From NCBI RefSeq assembly GCF_024519315.1, contig NZ_JANIIC010000064.1, positions 1 through 59,034 on the forward strand: 59,034 nt of DNA, in the 5' to 3' direction. This DNA is from Streptomyces malaysiensis subsp. samsunensis (GTDB lineage Bacteria > Actinomycetota > Actinomycetes > Streptomycetales > Streptomycetaceae). Made by a program: the position numbers and the translations under genes. Of the stretch, positions 35,229 to 42,973 are shown one piece after another (the stretch's first letter is position 1; every line of letters begins with the position of its first letter). Below the pieces are notes generated by a model that saw only the letters and a program-made list of their open reading frames with translations, made no database searches and had not been told where the DNA came from.

Positions 35229-36703
35229 GTGCGTGACTCCACAAGGCGCGGCAGGACATCAGGGGTGGGTGGTTGGGGAGTGTGCAGGTACCAGCAGCGG
35301 GCTGCGGTGTGCCAATCGTCCCCCTCATGGGGGTGGACCAGGGAGGGGACCGGGAGTCCTGCGTCGGCGACAAGAGCCTCGAAGCGTGGCGTGGTGCCGA
35401 AGCAGTTCGCGAACAGGCCATGGTTATCAGCGGTGCGCGGGGTGCGGCGGCGGAAGTCCACGGCCGCGCGCAGCAGGGGGCGGGCGCGGGGCGGGATCGC
35501 GTACAGGTGCCGGGGCCCGGGCGGTTCACCGATGTTGATCCGCGAGTCGCGGTCGATGGCCACGGTGGTGCCGTCCTCGTCGACGGATCCGATCTGGGTC
35601 ATCGACAGCAGCGACGTGGCGGTGCCGGTGAACAGCAGAGCCGCGATGGCGGCGGCGCGCAGCGGGTTGGGCAGGCGCACAGTGATCGTGTGCACGACGC
35701 GCGGGGTGAGGGGCACGGTAGTGAGGCCGGGCCCCGCGCAACTGGTGAGGTCGTCAGGCACGTTGAGCAGCAGCGAGCGGGCCAGGAAGCCGGCCTGGGC
35801 ACCGCGCACGCGGGCCACGGTGTGCTGGACGCTGGGGCTTGAGACGGTCAAGCGGGCCAGGAACAGCCGCAAGGCCTCCGTCTCCTGCAGGGTAAAGAGG
35901 GTGGGCTCGGCCGGGTGACCGGCGCCTTCGGTGACCTCAGGTCGGGGTGGCTGAAGTGGCAGGGTGCGGGCCAGCCAGGTGCGGGCGGCGGCGTAGCCGG
36001 CGCGGTACTGACCATCGGTGTGGGCGAAGTCGGTGGTGTTCTGGCGGCGCCAGCAGTCCGCGCGGAACGCGGCCACCGAGCTGCGCGGCAGCGTCGGGAG
36101 CCGGTAGGCGTGATCGCGCGGGGGCGGGCCGGCCCGACGGCCGGTGGCGGCCGGGCCGATCGCCTCGAGAACAGCGGCCGTGCCGCGTACGGTCACCACG
36201 TCCACCAGCCCGGCGGCTGTGAGGTGTTCGAGCAGGCGCTGGAAGTCGGCCTGCTCCGGGGTGTGGGCCAGGAGGGTCAGGCGGATACCGGTGTCCGCGC
36301 GCCACGCGGCCAGGCGGCGCAGCCGCTCGGTGGTGAGGCGGTGGGCGCGCAGCACGATGACCTCATCCAGGCCGCAGGCCAGGGTCCAGCAGGTCACCGC
36401 CCGCCAGGCCGGGTCGGTGGACATCCGCTCCGCATCTGGATGGGAGAACCCGTCGCGGCCCATGGCGCGCAGTACGTCCAGCGCGAGGTAGGCCGGGCTG
36501 GTGGTGTGCGGGGTGGGATCGACGGTGATCCGGCCGCGGGCGGGATCGGCCCACTGGTAGGCGGCTCGGTGTACCGCGTGGTCGTCGTCGCCGTCCAGCA
36601 GCAGCCTCACCGGCCCCGCCGCCGGGGCCGCCGGGGGTGTAGCGGCCCGTGAAGCAGGAGCGGGGGCGGGGGCGGGGGCGGGAGGAAGTGTGGATGCGGT
36701 CAT
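35225..36703 (-). CDS. Walker-less TnsC-like accessory protein, member 1
   Basis: 492 residues from ATG 36703 (ATGA overlap with ATPase 2; the longer frame to 37030 is spurious). After a Pro/Ala-rich start, residues 30-180 carry GRITVDPTP, LALDVLRAMG, DEVIVLRAHRLTTERLRRLA and IRLTLLAHTP, shared with the proteins at 33217 and 53388. Against ATPase 2 the Walker A loop is replaced by GDDDHAVHRAA, and the Walker B acidic pair by Leu-Arg. The C-terminal half has NPLRAAAIAALLFTGTATSL followed by strand-rich sequence and IPPRARPLLRAAVDF, like the outline of a tyrosine-recombinase catalytic core but without the expected Arg. The function is unknown. Position suggests a partner of the two ATPases. Confidence 0.55.
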   Translation of the reverse strand: MTASTLPPAPAPAPAPASRAATPPAAPAAGPVRLLLDGDDDHAVHRAAYQWADPARGRITVDPTPHTTSPAYLALDVLRAMGRDGFSHPDAERMSTDPAWRAVTCWTLACGLDEVIVLRAHRLTTERLRRLAAWRADTGIRLTLLAHTPEQADFQRLLEHLTAAGLVDVVTVRGTAAVLEAIGPAATGRRAGPPPRDHAYRLPTLPRSSVAAFRADCWRRQNTTDFAHTDGQYRAGYAAARTWLARTLPLQPPRPEVTEGAGHPAEPTLFTLQETEALRLFLARLTVSSPSVQHTVARVRGAQAGFLARSLLLNVPDDLTSCAGPGLTTVPLTPRVVHTITVRLPNPLRAAAIAALLFTGTATSLLSMTQIGSVDEDGTTVAIDRDSRINIGEPPGPRHLYAIPPRARPLLRAAVDFRRRTPRTADNHGLFANCFGTTPRFEALVADAGLPVPSLVHPHEGDDWHTAARCWYLHTPQPPTPDVLPRLVESRT

Positions 36704-37533
36704 GGGCGACGTTCGCCGTCGACCCGGTCGGCCACGGCCTGCAGCATGCCCCAATCCGGCTTGCTCGCGCCGGTGGCTGCCAGAGCCCGCTGGGTGTGAA
36801 GGGTCAGCACGACCCAGCGGCGCAGACAGCCATCGGCGATACGGGCGTCCAGCGCCTTGAGGTCGCCGGGCGCGACGCTCTGCCACAGCGGGTGCAAAGC
36901 GGGAACCGCCTGCGGGACCTGGTCGCGGGTGAGCGGCCAGATGTAGGGCCAGCCGGCACTGCGGGTGGCGAGCATCCGCTGGGCGCGCAAGGAGCGTTCG
37001 CCGCGCGCCTGGGCGATCAGGACCACGCACAGCCCCTGGGGGAGGTCGTCGTGGAGGAACCGCAGGTACTCGAAGCAGGACGCCGACAGCCGGTGGGCGT
37101 CCTCGACCACGACGATCCGCGGCCCCTGGGCCAGGGCGCGGCGGATCAGCGTGTCGGCGGCCCCGGGGTCGGCGGGCGCATCGCCGCCAAGGCCAAGTGC
37201 ACGGTGGAGGGCGGCGCGCAGGTCCGCCGGCGCCGGCTGAGCCCGGAAGTCCAGCGGCAGCAGCTCACCGAGACGGCGGGCGGCGGTGTGGACGGCGAAG
37301 GTCTTACCGACCCCGGCATCGCCCAGCACGCACACAAACCGGCCCTGGGCGTAGGCATCGGCGAGCGCATCGCCCACGGCAAGCATGCCCGGGGTGAGCA
37401 AGGTGCGCACACCTGGGGTGTCGAGGAAGTGCAGGCCAGGTGGGGCCGCGTCTTCCATGACGGCGAAGGGCTCGGCCGCGGCGGCCGCGCCCCACACAGC
37501 CGACGGCGAAGGCGGGGGCGGGGTGGTCAGCAT
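36700..37533 (-). CDS. TnsC/MuB-like AAA+ ATPase 2 of element 1
   Basis: 277 residues from the ATG at 37533, seven bases inside the end of ATPase 1; a longer frame to 37863 is only a shadow. Walker A is CVLGDAGVGKTFA (about residue 55), Walker B is RIVVVEDAHRL, followed by FEYLRFLHDDL and the sensor-like VVLIAQARG. Near the end is a helical part like that of ATPase 1. In Mu and Tn7, such ATPases form filaments on target DNA, call the transposase and give target immunity. Two complete ATPases in one operon is unusual; the second differs enough that a heteromeric complex or division of labour is likely. Confidence 0.65.
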   Translation of the reverse strand: MLTTPPPPSPSAVWGAAAAAEPFAVMEDAAPPGLHFLDTPGVRTLLTPGMLAVGDALADAYAQGRFVCVLGDAGVGKTFAVHTAARRLGELLPLDFRAQPAPADLRAALHRALGLGGDAPADPGAADTLIRRALAQGPRIVVVEDAHRLSASCFEYLRFLHDDLPQGLCVVLIAQARGERSLRAQRMLATRSAGWPYIWPLTRDQVPQAVPALHPLWQSVAPGDLKALDARIADGCLRRWVVLTLHTQRALAATGASKPDWGMLQAVADRVDGERRP

Positions 37534-38330
37534 CGCTTCAGGGCCCAGTCCACGACCCGGTCGTCGACCTTGTCGGCCTTGAAGTGCTCCATGCCCTTGA
37601 TCACGTGCTTGGTGACCTTCACCCACTCCCGGAACGAGCCGAGCGCGTACTGGGTGTCGACCCGCTTCAGCAGCGCCTCGTCCGCGCCCCTCCACACCGG
37701 ATGGGAGTCGGGCACGGTCTTGAGGACCTCGTCCTCGGTCATCGCCAGAATCTCCAGGCGGATGTAGATCCGCGAGGCCAGCGCCGGATCGCTCTGCAGC
37801 GTCTCGTACGCCTCCCGGCCGCCGACGAAGAGGATGGCGGGCTTGGGGTCGCAGTTGTCCCACAGCTTGCGCAGGAACTCGAAGTTCTCCCGCCGGTACT
37901 GCTGGGCCTCGTCACACACGATCACATACGGGCGCCGAGGAAGGGTCTCGCGCAGCAGCTTGTCAAACGCGGTCGGCGTCCCCGGCATCTTGCAGGACAG
38001 GTTCATCTGGTGGAACAGCTCCTCGCGCAGGTCCTTCGGCCCCGGGCGGGAACGGGCGAAGTCCAGCGGAAGGATCAGATCCGGATTCATCTCCTGGATC
38101 GTGGCCCGGGTGCCGAAGCTCTTGCCGAGCCCCGCGTCGCCGTAGACCACCGACATGGCCCGCGATTCGACGGTGTCGACGACGGTGTCCTTGATCTGCA
38201 GCAGCGTGTCGGTGGCGACCAGCGACGAGTCCTCAAGGCCGAGGAAGAACTGCGGGCGCAGATCCGGACGGCGCGGCGCCCCCGACTCGGGCGGCTGGGG
38301 CGGCGCGGCAGCAGTGGCGGTGGTGGTCAT
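37527..38330 (-). CDS. TnsC/MuB-like AAA+ ATPase 1 of element 1
   Basis: 267 residues, ATG at 38330 overlapping the transposase stop (ATGA). Walker A is VVYGDAGLGKSFG (about residue 65), Walker B YVIVCDEAQQYRRENFEFL, then AILFVGGREAYETL as the sensor 1 region and SRIYIRLEIL. This is the actinobacterial TniB/MuB-like AAA family that accompanies Mu-type transposases. Its C-terminal region RVDTQYALGSFREWVKVTKH corresponds to the helical lid. Expected role: ATP-dependent DNA binding and recruitment of the transposase to target. Confidence 0.75.
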   Translation of the reverse strand: MTTTATAAAPPQPPESGAPRRPDLRPQFFLGLEDSSLVATDTLLQIKDTVVDTVESRAMSVVYGDAGLGKSFGTRATIQEMNPDLILPLDFARSRPGPKDLREELFHQMNLSCKMPGTPTAFDKLLRETLPRRPYVIVCDEAQQYRRENFEFLRKLWDNCDPKPAILFVGGREAYETLQSDPALASRIYIRLEILAMTEDEVLKTVPDSHPVWRGADEALLKRVDTQYALGSFREWVKVTKHVIKGMEHFKADKVDDRVVDWALKRC

Positions 38331-39985
38331 GCGTCCTCCGAAGACGGATCGGCGGGGGCAGTGGCCTGGCCGGGACGTACCCAGCCGGCCGGGACGGGAG
38401 TCAAGGGCTGATACGGCTCCGCGCGACGACGAAGCGCGGCAGGCGCTCGCCGGCTGGTGCCCGCGAGTTCGGCGAGCGCCTCTTCTTTGGTCATGCGGGT
38501 CGCAGAGACGGGCAGTTGGGGTTCGGTAGCCGGCAGATAACGGTCGCGTCTGCGCTCACCGGAGCGCTGCAGGGCCCGGCGCAGGTCAGCACTGTGCTCC
38601 TGGCGGTCGGCAAGGACCTTGGCGCGCAGCTCCTCGGTGGCCTCGTCGCTGAGGAACGCCCGGCCCAGGTAGCGCTCCCCGCGGAAGGTGTACAGGTCGA
38701 TCTCGTGGCTGTGGTGCGGCATCCACCGCACCCGCACCTCCACCCCGATCCGGCCGACACCGTTCTCCGGCATGTAACAGCGGCCCGCGAACTCCACCCC
38801 ATGACTGGTGATCTTCCGAGGCCGGTGATCGCTCTCCAGCATGAACGCCCGCAGCTCGGCCGGGGTGGGCTCGGGACGGATCTCGGTGGGGTCGGCCAGC
38901 CACGCCTCAAGCGGCGTCACCCCGGTGCGCTTCACCACATGCTTGGTGTTGTGCTCGGTGACCCACTCCCCCAGGCGCTCCACGAATGCCTCGAAGGTCA
39001 ACGGTGGATCCTGGTCGCCAAGGCGTCGGCGGTGGTCAAGCAGGGGCGCCTTGGTGTAGCGGGGCAGGTCGGCGAAGAAGCGGGTCATGCTGGTGCGGTT
39101 CAGCCGCTCGATACCGCCTTTGTGGCGGGCGCTGCGCACCCGGTGCACCGGGACACCGAGGAGCCCGAAGGCCCGCCGGACGGTCTTGGACAGGAAGTCG
39201 GCGCCGCCGTCGACCCGTACCAGGTGCGGCAGTCCCCCGGCCGGCCCGTAAGGATCCTCCCGCAGCACCGACGCCCGCACCGCCGCCAGAACCGATCCCC
39301 GGTGCGCGGAACCGGCGGTGACCGCCCAGCCCATCACATAGCTGGTACCGCGGTCCTCGAACCAGGTCACCCACACCTTCGACAGCTTCTTGTCGGGCAT
39401 CGCCACAACGAGCGGGGCCTGCTTGTGATCGCCCTCCCACACCTGGTTCCGGGCCACCGCCGGCCGTTGGAAGGCAGGGTCGAACCCGCGGGCGGCCGGA
39501 ATACCCTCCCGCAGGCCCGCCATGAAACCCGGATCGAGGTCACGGGCGATGGCGTCGTGCAGCGTGGTCAGACCGATCGGATTCTCCCCCGCCGCCCTTG
39601 CGACGCGCACCAAGTGCTCGTGAGCGCGTTTGACGTTGCCCTGGTAGTCGGCGAGAACTTCGATGATCTCGTCGGTGATACGGAACCGGGAGCGTTCCGG
39701 CTTCTCCGGGCTGCCGGTCTCCTCAGCCTGCGCCAGCCAGCGCCACACCTGCCGCACGCTCACATCCAGCGAGTCGGCGATCAGTTTCACGTGAGCGGTC
39801 GTCAACTTCCCCGCCCCACGCAACTGCAGCAGCCGGGCCACAGCAGCGGGCCGCAACTCGTCCCGATGCCGCCCCAAGCCCGTCTCCGCAGTCTCCGAGG
39901 CGTCGTCCAGCGTCGTCACCGGTGCCAGCACCCCTGGAGTGGGCGGGCGGATAACGGCACGGTGATCACGTACAGCCTCCAACAA
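38327..39985 (-). CDS. Mu/TnsB-type DDE transposase of element 1
   Basis: 552 residues as opened by a TTG at 39985; a GTG at 39919 (VTTLDDASE) is an equally good start. An N-terminal helix-turn-helix region (TTAHVKLIADSLDVSVRQVW) precedes the integrase core. The DDE triad is Asp in VWEGDHKQAPL, Asp in VRVDGGADFLSK and Glu in GGIERLNRTSMTRF. After it come the Mu-transposase C-terminal beta-barrel and a Pro-rich tail, which in TnsB and MuA contacts the ATPase. It heads the seven-gene operon. Homologous in all blocks to the broken transposase at 55256-56958. Confidence 0.8.
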   Translation of the reverse strand: MLEAVRDHRAVIRPPTPGVLAPVTTLDDASETAETGLGRHRDELRPAAVARLLQLRGAGKLTTAHVKLIADSLDVSVRQVWRWLAQAEETGSPEKPERSRFRITDEIIEVLADYQGNVKRAHEHLVRVARAAGENPIGLTTLHDAIARDLDPGFMAGLREGIPAARGFDPAFQRPAVARNQVWEGDHKQAPLVVAMPDKKLSKVWVTWFEDRGTSYVMGWAVTAGSAHRGSVLAAVRASVLREDPYGPAGGLPHLVRVDGGADFLSKTVRRAFGLLGVPVHRVRSARHKGGIERLNRTSMTRFFADLPRYTKAPLLDHRRRLGDQDPPLTFEAFVERLGEWVTEHNTKHVVKRTGVTPLEAWLADPTEIRPEPTPAELRAFMLESDHRPRKITSHGVEFAGRCYMPENGVGRIGVEVRVRWMPHHSHEIDLYTFRGERYLGRAFLSDEATEELRAKVLADRQEHSADLRRALQRSGERRRDRYLPATEPQLPVSATRMTKEEALAELAGTSRRAPAALRRRAEPYQPLTPVPAGWVRPGQATAPADPSSEDA

Positions 39986-40442
39986 CGAACAACGGTTACG
40001 TACGAGTCAGTTCAGCCAGGACGCACGCGAGTGACGGATGCGTCTGATGCGAGGCTATGAGCCGCGCATGGGCTTCCCGCCCAGCCGCTCACCCGAGCGG
40101 GTGACAGCAGAACGTTCCCGCCAGTTCGACGGACGCGCGTGCTATCGGGCCCTCGGGACTGCCGCGGGAATCCGGACCAGCCGGACTCCGCGGCGCCGGC
40201 ACAGACGTCGCACTCCCCCGCGGCACCTGCCAGGAACCGCCGGACACACTCCGCACGCCCAGACGGCACCGTGAAGACCAGGAAGACAAAGGAGACACGG
40301 CGAACACGACACCGGCCGATACGGCTTCACGTCACTGCAATGTTCGGGGAACTGTCACCATGATCGACCGATCAACTGCCCCTTGAGCAGCGCGAACACA
40401 CCTACACGTCAGTGACATACAACGCCGAACATCCCAGCGACA
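39986..40442. repeat. Proposed right end of element 1 with repeated binding-site-like motifs
   Basis: No gene is present. Reading inward from 40442 on the minus strand: TGTCGCTGGGATGTTCGG, a start typical of Tn7/Mu/Tn5053-type ends. CACGTCASTG occurs at 40329-40338 and 40405-40414. GTTCG-containing segments occur several times (plus-strand TGTTCGGGG near 40342; CGCGAACA near 40392; CGAACAT near 40428). Such spaced repeats are what a TnsB-like transposase binds. From 40443 the sequence is a truncated helicase. The operon promoter must also be here. Confidence 0.45.
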
Positions 40443-42146
40443 TCACGGCCGAACCTCACACCAGCGACCGCCGCCGAGCTGTATGCGGCCGAGGCGTCCG
40501 AGGCCGCTCTCGCCGACGCGGAGGAGCTGCCTGCCTCCTCCATCGATGCCGAGCTGTACGAGCTGGAGGACGGTCGTCATGTCCCGCCGGACCGGGTGTG
40601 GGCGGACTGGCTATGCGGGGATCACCCCATCGCTCACCGGCGTGAGGTAATCCGCCAGTTCGCCAATGGCATCAACGCCGAGAACCGGCGGGTGCACCGG
40701 GCGTTCCTCGCGTCCGTGCGTGCGCTCGGAGTCGGGGTCGACATCACCGGGCTGCGCGGGGTAGAGGCGGTATGCATCGTCGGCTCCCGCAGCTCCCAGG
40801 TCGACATCGTCCAGAACATCGGACGCGCCTTGCGGCCCAACCCTGACGGCAGCGTGAAGACCGCGCGGATCATCATCCCTGTCTTCCTCACCCCTGGCGA
40901 GGATCCCAAGGACATGGTCGCCTCTGCCAGCTACCAGCCCCTGGTCGACATCCTCCAGGCCCTGCGCTCGCACTCGGAACGCATGGTCGAGCAGCTCGCC
41001 TCCCGCGCCCTGACCCGCGGCACAGAGCGCCGCCGTCTCCACATCCGTCCCGATCGCGGTGCCGCAGGGACCGGCAGCGGCGAGGTGGAGGAACCGGGTG
41101 ATGAGACGCAGCAGGAGGTGGACCGCGTCACCTCGATCGTGGTCAACTTCGCCCAGCCCCGGAACGCCGCCGACATCGCCGCACTCACCCGCTGCCGCGT
41201 CATCAAACCCGAGTCCCTGGTGTGGCTGGAGGGTTACCAAGCCCTGCTGCGCTGGCGCGCCGAGAACGAGATCACCGGCCTGCACGCCGTCCCCTACGAC
41301 ACCGAGGCGACCGTGGGCACGACGGACTTTCCCCTGGGCAGGTGGGTGCACCAGCAGCGAAAAGCGCACCGGGCCGGAGAACTCAACTCCCACCGCAAGG
41401 AGCTGCTGGACGAGGCCGGGATGGTGTGGGAACCGGGCGATGAAGCGTGGGAGGCCAAGCTCGCCGCGCTGCGGTCCTACCGGCGGGCCACCGGGCACCT
41501 CGCGCCCCGGCAGGACGCGGTGTGGGGCGAGGTCGAGGCGATGGTGCCGATCGGCCAGCATCTGGCGAACCTGCGCCGGAAGGGCGGCCTCGGGAAGGAC
41601 CCGGAACGGGCCGCCGTACGCGCGGCGCAGCTAACCGCGATCGACCCGGACTGGAACTGCCCCTGGCCGCTGGACTGGCAACGCCACTACCGCGTCCTCG
41701 CCGACCTCGTCGACGCCGACGGCGTCCTGCCCCACATCAAGCCGGGCGTCGTCTTCAACGGCGACGACCTGGGCAAGTGGCGGTGGCGGCAACAGGAGCC
41801 GGGCACCTGGGCACAGCTGTCGACCGAGCAGCGGGAGCGGCTGACCGCGCTGGGCATCAAGGGCCCTGAGGCCCCTTCTCCCGCCCCCGCGGCCGCGCGT
41901 GCGGCGAAGGGCAAGGCGCAGCAGGCGTTCCAGCGGGGCCTGGCGGCCCTCACGCAGTGGGTGGAGCGGGAAGGCGCGGACCGGCCGGTGCCGCGCGGAG
42001 CCAGCGAACAGATCACGGTCGACGGCGAGACGGAACCGGTGATCGTGAAACTGGGCGTATGGGTCTCGAACACCAAATCGAGGCGGAACAAGCTCACCAC
42101 CGAGCAGCTGGACGCGCTGCGGGAACTGGGCGTGGAATGGGTGTGA
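40443..42146 (+). pseudogene. 5'-truncated helicase with helicase-associated domains, copy 1
   Basis: The frame from about 40467 starts in the middle of a helicase: TAAELYAAEASEAALADAEE, then FLASVRALGVGVDITGLRG and the motif VI region QNIGRALRPNPDG. HA-type repeats follow (LRSYRRATGHLAPRQDAVWG and DPDWNCPWPLDWQRHY). The nucleotide-binding first motor domain is missing and no natural start exists; the first GTG in frame is at 40596, inside the domain. Full-length relatives are DEAD-like helicases common at Streptomyces chromosome and plasmid ends. The truncation point coincides with the proposed right end of element 1. The C-terminus is complete. Similar to copy 2 at 49758-51662 throughout the overlap. 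Confidence 0.7.
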
Positions 42147-42202
42147 TGGAGCAGGTCGCCTTGTAGCCATTACCTGATGGGATGCGCGTCGGTTGATGGT
42201 GC

Positions 42203-42973
42203 GTGTGGCAGCAAGGCTCCTCAGCGCACCGGGCGGTTGCTGATCCCGGTCTGTACAGCGCCCGTTTCCTGGATCCCTACGGTGGAGAACAGCGGATGCC
42301 GTGGGGCGAGGCCGCTCGCGTCGTGTGCTTGGAGGACTGCGGCCCGGTACGTCCGTTTCCCCTACGGCTTGGCCGCCGTTTCGCGCCGGGCTGGTGGTGG
42401 TCGGCTACCACCGGGCGGCTGGTGCACTACGGGTCGGGTGTCATGCGGACCCAGGTGATGCTGCTGGACCATGATCCTTCCGTGATGGCGATGGCATGTC
42501 GCCCTGTGGAGCTGTCCTGGAAGGAGTCCGATGGGACCGTGGTGTCGCATGCGCCGCATCTGATGGCGCGGCTCAGCGACGGCACGGGCCTGCTGCTCGA
42601 CTGCGCCGGGCGGGGGGCGATCTCGCCCCGGCTCGCACACCGCGCTGGCGTCATGGCAGCGGCGGCTCGCGCGGTGGGATGGCAGTACAGGGTTGCCACG
42701 CCTCCCGAACCGGTCGTGGCTGCCAACCTCGGCTGGCTGTCGGGATATCGACACCCTCGTTACCGGGACACCGTTCTCATGGAGCGGGTGGTGCGGGCCT
42801 TTGCCCGTCCGCATCCGCTGATCGAAGGAGCACGTGCCCTCGGAGACAGCATCAAGGTCCTCCCGGTCCTCTTCCACGCCTTATGGACCGGGACACTGTC
42901 AGCCCCGCTGAACGAGCCCTTGCATGAACGGGTGACCGTGACAGCAGGCCCGGGCGAGTGGGCGTCTGCGTGA
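42203..42973 (+). CDS. TnsA-like endonuclease-fold protein without visible catalytic residues
   Basis: 256 residues from GTG. The family outline of actinobacterial TnsA-like subunits is clear: VHYGSG, MLLDHDPSVMAMACRPVELSW, VSHAPHLMARLSDG, LLLDCAGR, WLSGYRHPRY and VLPVLFHALW. In active TnsA relatives the first block carries a Glu (ESxxE), the second PD within HAPDF, and the third ends DVR or DVK. Here these positions read GVMRTQ, HAPH and LDCA, so the metal-binding acids appear lost. TnsA normally cuts the 5' strands in cut-and-paste transposition; without it the product is a cointegrate. Its stop overlaps the TniA start (GTGA). Assignment is by pattern and position. Confidence 0.6.
   Translation: MWQQGSSAHRAVADPGLYSARFLDPYGGEQRMPWGEAARVVCLEDCGPVRPFPLRLGRRFAPGWWWSATTGRLVHYGSGVMRTQVMLLDHDPSVMAMACRPVELSWKESDGTVVSHAPHLMARLSDGTGLLLDCAGRGAISPRLAHRAGVMAAAARAVGWQYRVATPPEPVVAANLGWLSGYRHPRYRDTVLMERVVRAFARPHPLIEGARALGDSIKVLPVLFHALWTGTLSAPLNEPLHERVTVTAGPGEWASA

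Larger units (their letters stand above)
32492..40442 (-). mobile_element. Element 1: Mu/TnsB-TnsC-type transposon with four accessory genes
   Basis: Seven minus-strand genes from 39985 to 32492, six with four- to seven-base overlaps: transposase, ATPase 1, ATPase 2, Walker-less ATPase-like protein, HTH protein, second Walker-less protein, and an IstA-like HTH protein. The proposed right end reads inward TGTCGCTGGGATGTTCG from 40442, directly against a truncated helicase gene. The left end is not identified; 32492 is only the last stop codon. No antibiotic-resistance or other obvious cargo is inside. Confidence 0.55.

Noticed and set aside
42147..42202. Left terminal repeat of element 3
   Set aside because: No TGTCG-type sequence matching the proposed right end was found between the helicase stop and the TnsA-like gene.
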